Assembly (NCBI RefSeq): GCF_008180155.1
Contig: NZ_VSZS01000060.1
Span: 62,001-126,000 of the forward strand
Length of the DNA stretch: 64,000 nt
From: Neoaquamicrobium microcysteis
GTDB taxonomy: Bacteria; Pseudomonadota; Alphaproteobacteria; Rhizobiales; Rhizobiaceae
Reading direction: 5' to 3'
A model generated the notes under the pieces. The model searched no databases. It saw only the letters and a list, made by a program, of their open reading frames with translations, and had not been told where the DNA came from. A program made the translations under genes and the position numbers. Below are positions 1 to 7,819 of the stretch, in pieces (position 1 is the first letter of the stretch; each line of letters starts with the position of its first letter).

Positions 1-861
1 GTCCTCACCGGCGGCACGTCCGGTGTCTACTATCCGCTCGGCGTGGCGCTCGCGAAGATCTACAGCGACAACATCGAAGGCGTGCAGACCCAGGTGCAGT
101 CGACCAAGGCGTCGGTGGAAAACCTGAACCTGCTGCAGCAGGGCCGCGGCGAGATCGGTTTCGCACTCGGAGATTCGGTGCAGGATGCGTGGGAAGGCAA
201 CACCGAGGCAGGTTTCCCCGGCAAGCTCGACAAGCTTCGCGCCATCGCGGCAATCTATCCCAACTACGTCCAGATCGTCGCTTCGAAGGAGTCGGGCATC
301 ACCGATCTCGAAGGCCTCAAGGGCAAGAGCCTCTCGGTCGGCGCGCCGGCCTCCGGCACCGAGCTGAACGCCCGCGCCATATTCGAGGCTGCCGGCATGA
401 CGTATGACGATCTGGGCAAGCTGGAATACCTGCCGTTCGCCGAATCCGTCGAGCTCATCAAGAACCGCCAGCTCGACGCCACGCTGCAGTCGGCTGGCAT
501 GGGCGTTGCGTCGATCAAGGACCTGGCGATCTCGTTGCCGACGACGGTCGTCGCCGTGCCTACGGAAATCGCAGAATCGATGGGCGCTCCCTTCATGCCC
601 GCCACCATCCCGGCCGGCACCTATGAGGGACAGGCAGAAGACGTGCCGACGGTGGCGATCACCAACATCCTGGTCACGCATGATGGCGTGTCGGATGAGG
701 TCGCCTATCAGATGACCAAGCTGCTCTTCGAAAACCTCGATGAGATGAGCGCAGCCCACGCAGCCGCGCGCGCCATCGCCGCCGACAAGGGCGCCGAAGG
801 CCTTCCGATCCCGCTGCACCCCGGCGCCGAGCGCTACTACAAGGAAGCCGGCCTCCTGTAG
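1..861 (+). CDS. TAXI-family TRAP transporter solute-binding protein (5' end outside window)
   Basis: Periplasmic binding protein that hands a substrate, classically a dicarboxylate or amino acid, to a TRAP permease. The open frame runs from base 1 and gives 286 residues. The first visible residues, VLTGGTSGVYYPLG, are the glycine-rich N-terminal motif of TAXI proteins; the second copy at 12301 has [12 protein letters not shown] about 38 residues from its start. Probably only the signal peptide and a few residues are missing. The C-terminus (HPGAERYYKEAGLL) also matches that copy ([14 protein letters not shown]). It is followed by a stem-loop and then a fused TRAP permease 83 bp downstream, the normal TAXI-TRAP order. 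The substrate cannot be read from the sequence. Confidence 0.93.
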   Translation, partial: VLTGGTSGVYYPLGVALAKIYSDNIEGVQTQVQSTKASVENLNLLQQGRGEIGFALGDSVQDAWEGNTEAGFPGKLDKLRAIAAIYPNYVQIVASKESGITDLEGLKGKSLSVGAPASGTELNARAIFEAAGMTYDDLGKLEYLPFAESVELIKNRQLDATLQSAGMGVASIKDLAISLPTTVVAVPTEIAESMGAPFMPATIPAGTYEGQAEDVPTVAITNILVTHDGVSDEVAYQMTKLLFENLDEMSAAHAAARAIAADKGAEGLPIPLHPGAERYYKEAGLL

Positions 862-884
862 AGCCTGACCTTGGACAGCGAGGA

Positions 885-907
885 GACCGGCGCGGACTGC
901 GCCGGTC
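885..907 (+). terminator. stem-loop between TAXI binding protein and permease
   Basis: Perfect 9-bp stem, GACCGGCGC (885-893) with GCGCCGGTC (899-907) and a 5-nt loop, followed by TTCTC rather than a real T run. It lies between the binding-protein gene and the permease gene of one operon. It is more likely a partial attenuator or mRNA 3'-end stabiliser, allowing more binding protein than permease, than a full terminator. Confidence 0.6.
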
Positions 908-944
908 TTCTCGTGGATTTGCAGCGTAGATTTCGGAGCACGCC

Positions 945-3062
945 ATGACGAGCGCAGCGACCGGCCGTCCTGCCGACGAGGCAGCAGCCGCCATTCACGA
1001 TCCCACCCATGGCAGCTTCCCGCTGACGCGTGAAGGAAAGGTCCTGTTCTGGATCGCCGTGGCTTTCTCCGTCTACCAGCTGGCATCGGCTGCGCACATC
1101 ATCAACCTGCCAAGTCAGGTTGTGCGCGCCTTTCACGTCGGCTTCCTTGTTCTGCTTACCTTCCCGCTTGTGGCGGCGATGACTGGCAAGCCCCTCCCCG
1201 TGCGCATCCTGGCATGGGCGCTGGGCATACTGGGCATGTCGGTCGCCTTCTACCAATGGTGGGAATATGTGCCGCTGATCCAGCGCACCGGCTTTCCGCT
1301 CACCCGCGACATCGTGTTTGGCGTTATAGCACTGGCGACGGTGTTTGCCGCCGCCTGGGTCATCATGGGGCCGGCGTTGCCGATCATCTCCGGGCTGTTT
1401 CTGGCTTACTGCTTCTTCGGCCAGCATCTGCCGCGTCCACTCAACCACCGGGGCTACTGGTTCGACCAGGTCATCGACCATATGGCCTACGGCACCGAGG
1501 GTATCTACGGCATTCCGATCTACGTTTCGGCTACCTATATCTTTCTCTTTATCCTGTTCGGCTCGTTCCTCGAACGCGCGGGCATGATCAAGCTTTTCAC
1601 GGACGTGTCGCTCGGTCTCGTGGGCCATGCACGCGGCGGCGCGGCGAAGGTCGCGGTCATCTCGTCGGGCCTCATGGGCACCATCTCGGGCTCCGGCGTC
1701 GCCAACGTCGTCACCACAGGTCAGTTCACCATCCCGCTGATGAAGCGCTTCGGCTACCGGCCCGCCTTTGCCGGCGGCGTCGAGGCCACCGCATCGATGG
1801 GTGGCCAGATCATGCCTCCGGTCATGGGCGCGGTGGCCTTCATCATGGCCGAGACGCTCGGCATCGAATATTACGAGGTCGTCAAGGCGGCCATCATCCC
1901 GGCAATGCTGTATTTCGGCTCTGCCTTCTGGATGGTTCATCTGGAGGCCGGCAAGCGCAACCTGCTCGGCCTGCCGCGCAACGAACTGCCGTCGGCCCTG
2001 CGCGCCATCAGGGAGGGCTGGTATCTCATCCTGCCGCTGGCAGCGCTGGTCTATCTGCTGTTCTCCGGCTACACGCCGCTCTATGCCGGCACCGTCGGCC
2101 TCGCGCTCACCGCATTGCTGGTGCTGGGCGGCACCGTCGCGCTCGGCGCGTCGTCGATCGTCCTGCGCTACATGTTCTGGATCGTGCTCGGCATCGTGGC
2201 GGCAAGCTTCTTCCGCTTCGGCATCAACGTGGTGCTGGCAGCGGCCGCTGTGCTCATCGTGGCCAATCTCTTCGTGGCTGGCGGGCGCGACACGCTGGCC
2301 GCCTGCCGCGATGCGCTTGCCGAGGGCGCCAAGACCGCTCTCCCGGTGGGTGTGGCATGCGCCGTGGTCGGCATCATCATCGGCACGATGACGCTGACCG
2401 GCATCGCCAACACCTTCGGCCAGTACATCGTCTCGGTGGGGCAGACGTCGCTGCTGCTGTCGCTCATCCTCACGATGATCGTCTGCCTCATCCTCGGCAT
2501 GGGCATCCCGACGATCCCCAACTACATCATCACCTCCACCATCGCCGGTCCCGCACTTCTGGCGCTGGGCGTGCCGCTGCTCGTCAGCCACATGTTCGTC
2601 TTCTATTTCGGCATCCTCGCCGACCTGACGCCGCCTGTGGCGCTGGCCTGTTTCGCGGCCGCGCCGATCGCCAGAGAGGCCGGCCTCAAGATCGCGATGC
2701 AGGCGATCAAGATCGCGGCGGCCGGCTTCGTCATCCCGTTCATGGCGGTCTACACGCCAGCACTCATGCTGCAGGATGGCGGTGCGCTGACCGAGGCGAT
2801 CGGCTTCTGGCCGGCGGTGGTCTACATCGTCTTCAAGGCGTCGCTTTCGATCATGCTGTGGGGTGCTGCGGTTATCGGCTATCTCAGGGGGCACCTTGCA
2901 TTCTGGGAGCGGATCGTCGCCACCGTCGCAGCCTTCATGCTCATCATGGCGATGCCGATCACCGACGAGGTCGGCTTCGCAATGGCCGCGGCCTTCCTCG
3001 GCTGGCACTGGTGGCGCACGCGTGAAACCCCGCAGGCGCCTGCAAGCCAGGCCGGCGGCTAG
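945..3062 (+). CDS. Fused TRAP transporter permease (4TM/12TM, DctQM fusion)
   Basis: Inner-membrane permease of the TAXI-TRAP system, 705 residues, with the small (4TM) and large (12TM) subunits in one chain. It drives sodium- or proton-coupled uptake of the ligand bound by the protein at 1-861. DctM-type signatures are visible: SGSGVANVVTTGQFTIPLMK, then MGGQIMPPVMGAVAF, and GMGIPTIPNYIITSTIAGP in the second half. Hydrophobic segments cover most of the chain. ATG 945 has a GGAG ribosome site 6 nt upstream. The C-terminus is short and lacks the DUF3394-like extension seen in the second permease (13366). The DUF1850 gene starts 4 bp after the stop. Confidence 0.93.
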   Translation: MTSAATGRPADEAAAAIHDPTHGSFPLTREGKVLFWIAVAFSVYQLASAAHIINLPSQVVRAFHVGFLVLLTFPLVAAMTGKPLPVRILAWALGILGMSVAFYQWWEYVPLIQRTGFPLTRDIVFGVIALATVFAAAWVIMGPALPIISGLFLAYCFFGQHLPRPLNHRGYWFDQVIDHMAYGTEGIYGIPIYVSATYIFLFILFGSFLERAGMIKLFTDVSLGLVGHARGGAAKVAVISSGLMGTISGSGVANVVTTGQFTIPLMKRFGYRPAFAGGVEATASMGGQIMPPVMGAVAFIMAETLGIEYYEVVKAAIIPAMLYFGSAFWMVHLEAGKRNLLGLPRNELPSALRAIREGWYLILPLAALVYLLFSGYTPLYAGTVGLALTALLVLGGTVALGASSIVLRYMFWIVLGIVAASFFRFGINVVLAAAAVLIVANLFVAGGRDTLAACRDALAEGAKTALPVGVACAVVGIIIGTMTLTGIANTFGQYIVSVGQTSLLLSLILTMIVCLILGMGIPTIPNYIITSTIAGPALLALGVPLLVSHMFVFYFGILADLTPPVALACFAAAPIAREAGLKIAMQAIKIAAAGFVIPFMAVYTPALMLQDGGALTEAIGFWPAVVYIVFKASLSIMLWGAAVIGYLRGHLAFWERIVATVAAFMLIMAMPITDEVGFAMAAAFLGWHWWRTRETPQAPASQAGG

Positions 3063-3066
3063 CAGC

Positions 3067-3441
3067 ATGAGCCTGTGTATCGCCGCCGGCGGCAAGGCCA
3101 TCGTGCTGGCGGCGAACCTGTTCACCCTGTCGTGGCAACACTCGGTCGAAAGGACCGAGTGGCGTGAGGCCTGGCGCATAACGCCCGCAGGGCTCGAACT
3201 GGTAGAGGCGCGGGTCAAGGGTTCCGGCGCGGGCATCGATCCGCCCGAGGGTGCCACGCTCATCGAAGGATGGTGGGTCTGGAAACCGGCGCTACCCGCG
3301 CAGCCGCGTCTCGTGCTGGCCGCCTCCGGCGCGACCGCGTCCGGCTGGTCGGTGTGCGTCGGCGATGAATGCGTCAAGTTAGGAGATCGGGCGGGCGAGC
3401 CAGTTACGCTCGAGCCCTGCCCGAACGGGAAATCCGATTAG
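3067..3441 (+). CDS. DUF1850 domain protein of TAXI-TRAP operon
   Basis: Small protein of 124 residues of the DUF1850 type. The opening residues (MSLCIAAGGKAIVLAANLFTL) are mildly hydrophobic. The centre carries FTLSWQHSVERTEWREAW and a glycine-rich stretch, as is typical for DUF1850. DUF1850 genes recur beside TAXI proteins and fused TRAP permeases, which fits the 4-bp gap to the permease here. The biochemical role is unknown; an accessory or folding role for the transporter is inferred from context only. The gene ends at TAG 3439-3441 and overlaps the 3' end of a possible small gene on the other strand. Confidence 0.8.
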   Translation: MSLCIAAGGKAIVLAANLFTLSWQHSVERTEWREAWRITPAGLELVEARVKGSGAGIDPPEGATLIEGWWVWKPALPAQPRLVLAASGATASGWSVCVGDECVKLGDRAGEPVTLEPCPNGKSD

Positions 3442-3587
3442 CGGAAGCTTGCGTTTGTGTGCACGCGCTGTGTGCGTGCGCATGCCGGCCCCGGTCCGCG
3501 CATGTAGTGGCGTTCCGGCTTGTAGCTCGGCAGAAAGAATTCGCGCACCGCAAGCACGCTGTTGAAGATGTGAGCCCAGATACGCAT
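3438..3587 (-). CDS. Possible 49-residue small protein
   Basis: Reading the minus strand from ATG at 3587 gives 49 codons, beginning MRIWAHIFNSVLAVREFF and continuing LPSYKPERHYMRGPGP, with TAA at 3440-3438. An AGGGA sequence sits 7 nt upstream of the ATG, good ribosome-site spacing. Third codon positions are mostly G or C, as in the neighbouring genes. The frame overlaps the last 4 bases of the DUF1850 gene tail to tail. I do not recognise the family. The aromatic/basic composition suggests a small membrane-proximal protein. It could be chance, since it is short and no homology could be tested. Confidence 0.45.
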   Translation of the reverse strand: MRIWAHIFNSVLAVREFFLPSYKPERHYMRGPGPACARTQRVHTNASFR

Positions 3588-3943
3588 GACCCGATCCCTG
3601 TCCAGTCGGCTGTCCCTTCCGAATGGCGATCATTGTAGCGCTCACCCGTGAATAACCGGTGAACGCGTTGTTAAGTTGTTGCTGTTTAGCGGGCAAAGCG
3701 TGGCTGAAAAGCGGGTGATTCGCGGCGCTTTCGCGTTGCGCGCACGATTGCCGGTGTGTGTTGCATTTCTGCTACGCCGCACAATGCTGCGGCCGCTTCG
3801 GTAAACTCTTTTCTCTGCCGTTAAAATCTCGGAACCGTCCGCGACTTGCCTACGTTGGAGGGGCAGGCGGGCAGTACCCCCAGACGATACGGCCCAAGAC
3901 GGTCGTTCGCCCCTCAAACGAAGAAAAGAAGAAGGCTAAGACG
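3588..3943. other. 356-bp intergenic region upstream of DUF892 gene
   Basis: No convincing gene. The region is noticeably AT-richer than its surroundings around 3650-3700 and 3790-3830, as promoter regions often are. It holds the EcfG-type promoter-like motif at 3831-3856 described separately. The stretch from 3857 to 3943 would be an unusually long leader of about 80 nt for the DUF892 gene. I see no strong terminator for either flanking gene here. Confidence 0.6.
3831..3856 (+). promoter_or_regulatory. EcfG-type general stress promoter
   Basis: GGAAC at 3831-3835 and CGTT at 3853-3856 are separated by exactly 17 nt. This matches the consensus GGAAC-N16/17-CGTT of alphaproteobacterial EcfG (RpoE2) promoters. 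It lies 88 bp upstream of the ATG of a DUF892 ferritin-like gene. That family is commonly linked to stress responses, which fits general-stress control. Transcription would start near 3862-3866. Confirmation needs start-site mapping. Confidence 0.75.
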
Positions 3944-4450
3944 ATGGGCATTTTCTCCAAAGACATCAAATCCATGGACGACCTGTTCGTCCACACGCTC
4001 CGCGACATCTACTACGCTGAAAAGCAGATCGCGAAGAACCTGCCGAAGATGATCGACAAGGCGACGAACGCCGAGCTCAAGAAGGGCTTCGAGAAACATC
4101 TGGTGGAAACCGAAGGCCATATCGAACGGGTCGAAGAGGTGTTCCGGATGCACGGCATCGAGGCCAAGGCAGTCAACTGTCCGGCGATCGACGGCATCCT
4201 CAAGGAGGCCGACGAGATCGCCGGTGAGGTCGATGACGACCGCGTTCTCGATGCCGCGCTGGTCGCCGCCGCGCAGGCCGTCGAGCACTACGAGATGACG
4301 CGCTACGGCACGCTGGTCGCATGGGCCAAGGAGCTCGGCCGCAGCGACTGCGCGGCAGTCCTCCAGAAGAACCTCGATGAGGAAAAGGCTACCGACAAGA
4401 AGCTCTCGGAGCTGGCCAACAGCCGCATCAATCTTCAGGCTGCCGAATAG
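3944..4450 (+). CDS. Ferritin-like DUF892 (YciE-type) protein
   Basis: Cytoplasmic four-helix ferritin-like protein, 168 residues, of the DUF892/YciE family, which is associated with stress. The exact biochemical activity of the family is not settled. The start MGIFSKDIKSMDDLFVHTLR is typical of the family and fixes ATG 3944, although the frame stays open further upstream. Candidate di-iron ligands are in IYYAEKQIAKNLPKM (near residues 24-38), EKHLVETEGHIERVEEVF (about 48-65) and the later AVEHYEMTRYGTL and LDEEKATDKKL motifs. It is monocistronic and ends before a strong stem-loop. The EcfG-type promoter upstream suggests induction in stationary phase or by osmotic or oxidative stress. Confidence 0.9.
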   Translation: MGIFSKDIKSMDDLFVHTLRDIYYAEKQIAKNLPKMIDKATNAELKKGFEKHLVETEGHIERVEEVFRMHGIEAKAVNCPAIDGILKEADEIAGEVDDDRVLDAALVAAAQAVEHYEMTRYGTLVAWAKELGRSDCAAVLQKNLDEEKATDKKLSELANSRINLQAAE

Positions 4451-4497
4451 CGCCTGACACGGGTAGTACGCCGGGGCCCAGGAGGCATCGGTATTCC

Positions 4498-4524
4498 GGC
4501 CCGCCGCTTTCCCAGCGGCGGGCC
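4498..4524 (+). terminator. Strong GC stem-loop after DUF892 gene
   Basis: Perfect 11-bp inverted repeat, GGCCCGCCGCT (4498-4508) and AGCGGCGGGCC (4514-4524), with a 5-nt loop (TTCCC). Only a weak T-rich tail follows (GACGTTCTT). It lies 47 bp after the DUF892 stop and before the next gene, so it probably ends that transcript. Confidence 0.7.
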
Positions 4525-4597
4525 GACGTTCTTGGAGGGCTATCGTAGCCGTCTTTTGCGGCTATGATGCGTCGCGCAACGGTCAGGGAGGATGATC

Positions 4598-5164
4598 ATG
4601 GCGGCGGTTCCGCCTGTCTGCGATTTCGGCTGGAAGGGCGTCGATGCCATTCTGCCGGGGGTGGATGGCAACGAGCATCAGCTTTCCGAGCATGTCGGAC
4701 CAGGCGGGCTGGTCGTGGCGTTCATCTGCAATCACTGCCCCTATGTGAAGGCCGTCATCGGACGCATCGTGCGCGACGCAAACGACCTTCGCGGACACGG
4801 CGTCGGCTTCGTCGCCATCAATTCCAACGACGCGGTGGCTTATCCGGAAGACTCTTTTGCCCGCATGCAGGAGTTTTCCCGCGAGCACCGCATGAGCTTT
4901 CCCTACCTTCATGATGCCGACCAGTCGATCGCGCGCGCCTACGGCGCGGTCTGTACCCCGGATTTCTTCGGCTTCAACGCCGACATGAAGCTGCAATATC
5001 GCGGCAGGCTCGATGCCTCGCGCAGCACCGCCGGGCCTGAGGATCTTCGCCGCGATCTTTACGAGGCGATGGTGCAGATCGCGCAGAGCGGAGAGGGGCC
5101 GCGCGAACAGGTCGCCTCCATGGGCTGCTCCATCAAGTGGAAGGACGGCGGCGACTGGGCATGA
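4598..5164 (+). CDS. Thioredoxin-like (AhpC/TSA-redoxin) family protein
   Basis: Soluble thioredoxin-fold protein of 188 residues. The active-site-like motif is VVAFICNHCPYVKAVI, giving C-N-H-C near residues 44-47. This CNHCPYVK form is typical of a widespread bacterial redoxin family, and it is followed by the cis-Pro region AVCTPDFFGF. There is no signal peptide, so it is cytoplasmic. ATG 4598 is preferred over ATG 4592 because the AGGGAG ribosome site ends at 4590, only 1 nt from 4592 but 7 nt from 4598. The stop overlaps the start of the enoyl-CoA hydratase gene (ATGA). Its physiological partner is unknown; the coupling may be historical rather than functional. Confidence 0.85.
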   Translation: MAAVPPVCDFGWKGVDAILPGVDGNEHQLSEHVGPGGLVVAFICNHCPYVKAVIGRIVRDANDLRGHGVGFVAINSNDAVAYPEDSFARMQEFSREHRMSFPYLHDADQSIARAYGAVCTPDFFGFNADMKLQYRGRLDASRSTAGPEDLRRDLYEAMVQIAQSGEGPREQVASMGCSIKWKDGGDWA

Positions 5165-5943
5165 GCGGCGAGCCGGAGGTCCTTTATTCGGTCACGGGGC
5201 ACGTGGCGACGCTCACCATCAACCGGCCGGAGCGGCGTAACGCCATCACCGAGGGCGTCATTGCGGGCATCGGCGAGGGTATAGGGCGCGCTGCCGAAGA
5301 TGCCGACATCCGCGTCGTCGTGCTCACCGGTGCAGGCGACAGGGCGTTTTGCGCGGGGGCCGATCTCGCCGGCGGCACGGCCCGCTTCGGCCTCGACCCG
5401 AACCGTTCCAGCCACCCCTTCGCGGACTTGTTGCGCGCCGCGCACGCCTGCCCGCTGCCGCTTGTGGCCCGGGTCAACGGCGCGTGCATGGCCGGCGGCA
5501 TGGGCCTGCTTGCCATGTGCGATATGGCCGTTGCCGCCGACCATGCGAGCTTCGGCCTGCCGGAGGTCAAGGTGGGCGTCTTCCCCATGCAGGTTCTGGC
5601 CGCGCTGATGCCGCTGGTTCCGCCGCGCGACCTTGCCGAACTGTGCTTCACCGGCGAGCCGGTCGATGCGGATACGGCCTCGCGGATGCGGCTGGTGAAC
5701 CATGTCGTGCCGGCTGCCGAGCTGGACGCCAAGACGCAGTGGCTGGTTGGGCGCATCATCGACAAATCGCCCGCCGCGATCCGCCGTGGTCGCCATGCGA
5801 TGAATGCCGTGGGGGACATGAATTTCGAGCAGGCTCTTTCTTTCCTGGAAGGCCAGATCGCCCTCGTCGCCCAGACCGAGGACGCCCGCGAGGGGATCGC
5901 AGCCTTCAACGAAAAGCGCAGACCGCAATGGACCGGGAGGTGA
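5161..5943 (+). CDS. Enoyl-CoA hydratase/isomerase (crotonase) family protein
   Basis: Crotonase-fold acyl-CoA enzyme, 260 residues. The oxyanion-hole regions are AFCAGADLAGG and NGACMAGGMGLLAMCD. The first catalytic Glu of classical hydratases, in the GGG-x-E-L-A motif, is replaced (GGMGLLA). The second Glu is kept (FGLPEVKVGVFP). This one-Glu pattern also occurs in hydratases of branched glutaconyl-CoA substrates (LiuC/AtuE type), which is suggestive beside the AtuA gene. It overlaps the redoxin stop by 4 nt and the AtuA start by 16 nt, so translation is probably coupled. The exact substrate is inferred, not shown. Confidence 0.88.
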   Translation: MSGEPEVLYSVTGHVATLTINRPERRNAITEGVIAGIGEGIGRAAEDADIRVVVLTGAGDRAFCAGADLAGGTARFGLDPNRSSHPFADLLRAAHACPLPLVARVNGACMAGGMGLLAMCDMAVAADHASFGLPEVKVGVFPMQVLAALMPLVPPRDLAELCFTGEPVDADTASRMRLVNHVVPAAELDAKTQWLVGRIIDKSPAAIRRGRHAMNAVGDMNFEQALSFLEGQIALVAQTEDAREGIAAFNEKRRPQWTGR

Positions 5944-7724
5944 AGACGGTCCGCATCGGCGGAGCCTGCGGCTTCTGGGGCGACAGCGCGCTTGGCCCGG
6001 TGCAGCTCGCCAGGAGCGGCATGGTCGATTACCTCGTCTTCGACTACCTGGCCGAGCTCACCATGTCGCTGTTGGCCCGCGCCCGCGCAAAAGATCCGGC
6101 GCTAGGCTTCGCCCCGGACTTCGTGGACGTGGTCAAGCTGATCCTCAAGGACGTCGCCGCGCGAAAGATACGCCTCGTCGCCAATGCCGGAGGCATGAAC
6201 CCATCCGCATGCGCGGCCGCACTGCGCGCGGTGTGCGAGGGGGCCGGCGTGCCGCTGCGCATCGCAACGGTCGAGGGCGACGATCTGACGGAGCTTGTCG
6301 GCCAACTGCGCGCTGAGGGTGTCACCGAGATGTTCTCCGGCGAGGCGATGCCGGACGGGATCGTCGGCGCCAACGCCTATCTCGGCGCGCTGCCCGTCGC
6401 CGCTGCGCTTGGACGCGGTGCGGACATCGTTGTCACGGGCAGGGTGGCCGACAGCGCGCTGGCGCTCGGCATCCTGATGCACGAATTCGGCTGGGCTGGG
6501 GACGATTGGGACCGGCTCGCCTCCGGCAGCCTTGTTGGCCACATCCTCGAATGCGGCGCGCAGGCCACTGGCGGGCTGCACACGGACTGGCGCGACGTGC
6601 CGGATTGGGAAAACATTGGCTATCCGGTCGCGGAATGTTTCGAGGATGGCGCCTTTATCGTCACCAAGCCGCAGGGCACAGGCGGGCTCGTCACCCGTGC
6701 CGTCGTGGCCGAACAGATGCTCTACGAGGTGGGTGATCCGAAAGCCTACATCCTGCCGGACGTGGTTGCGGATTTTTCCGCCGTAACCATCGAACAGGAG
6801 GGCGACAATCGGGTGCGTGTATCACCCGGGCGCGGCCGGCCGGCCCCTGCCTCGCTAAAGGTCTCGGCGACGGTTGCCGACGGCTTCCGCGCCTTCGGTA
6901 CGCTGTCGATCATCGGCATCGACGCGGCTGCGAAGGCGCAGCGGACGGCCGAGGCGATCCTGGCGCGTTGCCGGGCGATCTTCCGCCTGCGCAACCTTGC
7001 CGATTTTCGCCGGACCGATATCGAGATACTCGGCACGGAAGCGGTCTACGGCCCGCATTCCCGCGCCAGAGAAGCGCGCGAGGTTGTGATGAAGCTCGGC
7101 GTCGAGCATGAGGACGCGGCAGCCCTTGCCATCTTCGCGCGCGAGATCGCGCCCGCCGGCACCAGCTATGCGCCGGGCACCACGGGCTTTGCCGGCGGCC
7201 GGCCCAGGCCCCAGCCCGTCGTGCGGCTGTTCTCGTTCCTGATCGACAAGGCCCGCCTGCCGGTTGCGACCGTGACCATAGACGGCGAGCGGTTCGAGGT
7301 GCCGCTCGCGGGCCTTTCGGCGCAGCAAGGTCCGGCCTTTCCCGCCGAAAATCGCCCCGGCGATCCTGTCATCTTTGATGGACCTAACGTCCATCTCCCG
7401 CTGATCCGGCTTGCCTGGGCGCGTTCCGGCGACAAGGGCGACAGCGCCAATATCGGCGTCATCCCGCGCGATCCCGCATTGACCGATGTGCTTCGCCGCG
7501 AACTGACGGCGCAGCGCGTGAAGGATTATTTCGCGCATCTGGTAAAGGGCGAGGTCGAGCGCTTCGAGGTGCCGGGCATCGGAGGGTTCAATTTCCTCAT
7601 GCACCGCGCGCTCGACGGCGGTGGCATGGCCAGCCTGCGCAACGACCCGCTCGGCAAGGGGCTGGCGCAGATGCTGCTGGACATCGAGGTGGCGGTGCCG
7701 CAGGAGATCGCATCCACGCTCTGA
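5928..7724 (+). CDS. AtuA family (DUF1446) acyclic terpene utilisation-like protein
   Basis: Protein of 598 residues with two regions: an AtuA/DUF1446 N-terminal domain (VRIGGACGFWGDSALGPVQL, later GTGGLVTRAVVAEQMLYEVG) and a C-terminal ferredoxin-fold-like domain (LAWARSGDKGDSANIGVIPR, near residues 495-515). In Pseudomonas, AtuA is encoded with citronellol/geraniol degradation genes, but its reaction is not defined and relatives occur in many acid-degradation clusters. ATG 5928 is chosen because it begins the conserved domain and overlaps the hydratase gene end. Open frame upstream is a shadow of the hydratase. No geranyl-CoA carboxylase is nearby, so a terpene substrate is not established. 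Confidence 0.87.
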   Translation: MDREVKTVRIGGACGFWGDSALGPVQLARSGMVDYLVFDYLAELTMSLLARARAKDPALGFAPDFVDVVKLILKDVAARKIRLVANAGGMNPSACAAALRAVCEGAGVPLRIATVEGDDLTELVGQLRAEGVTEMFSGEAMPDGIVGANAYLGALPVAAALGRGADIVVTGRVADSALALGILMHEFGWAGDDWDRLASGSLVGHILECGAQATGGLHTDWRDVPDWENIGYPVAECFEDGAFIVTKPQGTGGLVTRAVVAEQMLYEVGDPKAYILPDVVADFSAVTIEQEGDNRVRVSPGRGRPAPASLKVSATVADGFRAFGTLSIIGIDAAAKAQRTAEAILARCRAIFRLRNLADFRRTDIEILGTEAVYGPHSRAREAREVVMKLGVEHEDAAALAIFAREIAPAGTSYAPGTTGFAGGRPRPQPVVRLFSFLIDKARLPVATVTIDGERFEVPLAGLSAQQGPAFPAENRPGDPVIFDGPNVHLPLIRLAWARSGDKGDSANIGVIPRDPALTDVLRRELTAQRVKDYFAHLVKGEVERFEVPGIGGFNFLMHRALDGGGMASLRNDPLGKGLAQMLLDIEVAVPQEIASTL

Positions 7725-7819
7725 CGAAGGCGTGAGCGTCTGGAACGGTCGATGAACCACCTGTGGCGCTGTGTCAGGTGATCTCCGGCGGCGATGGTGC
7801 ATGCCGCAGGGAGAAAACC

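Noticed and set aside
837-3377. Very long open frame on the minus strand opposite the first TRAP permease (about 846 codons)
   Set aside because: It is antisense to a clear membrane protein gene, is full of Asp/His/Arg/Gly with no family character, and arises from the strong codon bias of the sense gene.
3758-3943. Longer N-terminus for the DUF892 protein
   Set aside because: The extra 62 residues contain no family sequence and would begin upstream of the predicted EcfG-type promoter.
4564-4597. Upstream starts for the redoxin gene (4564 in another frame, 4592 in frame)
   Set aside because: Frame 4564 is a shadow; 4592 is only 1 nt from the ribosome site, so 4598 is preferred.
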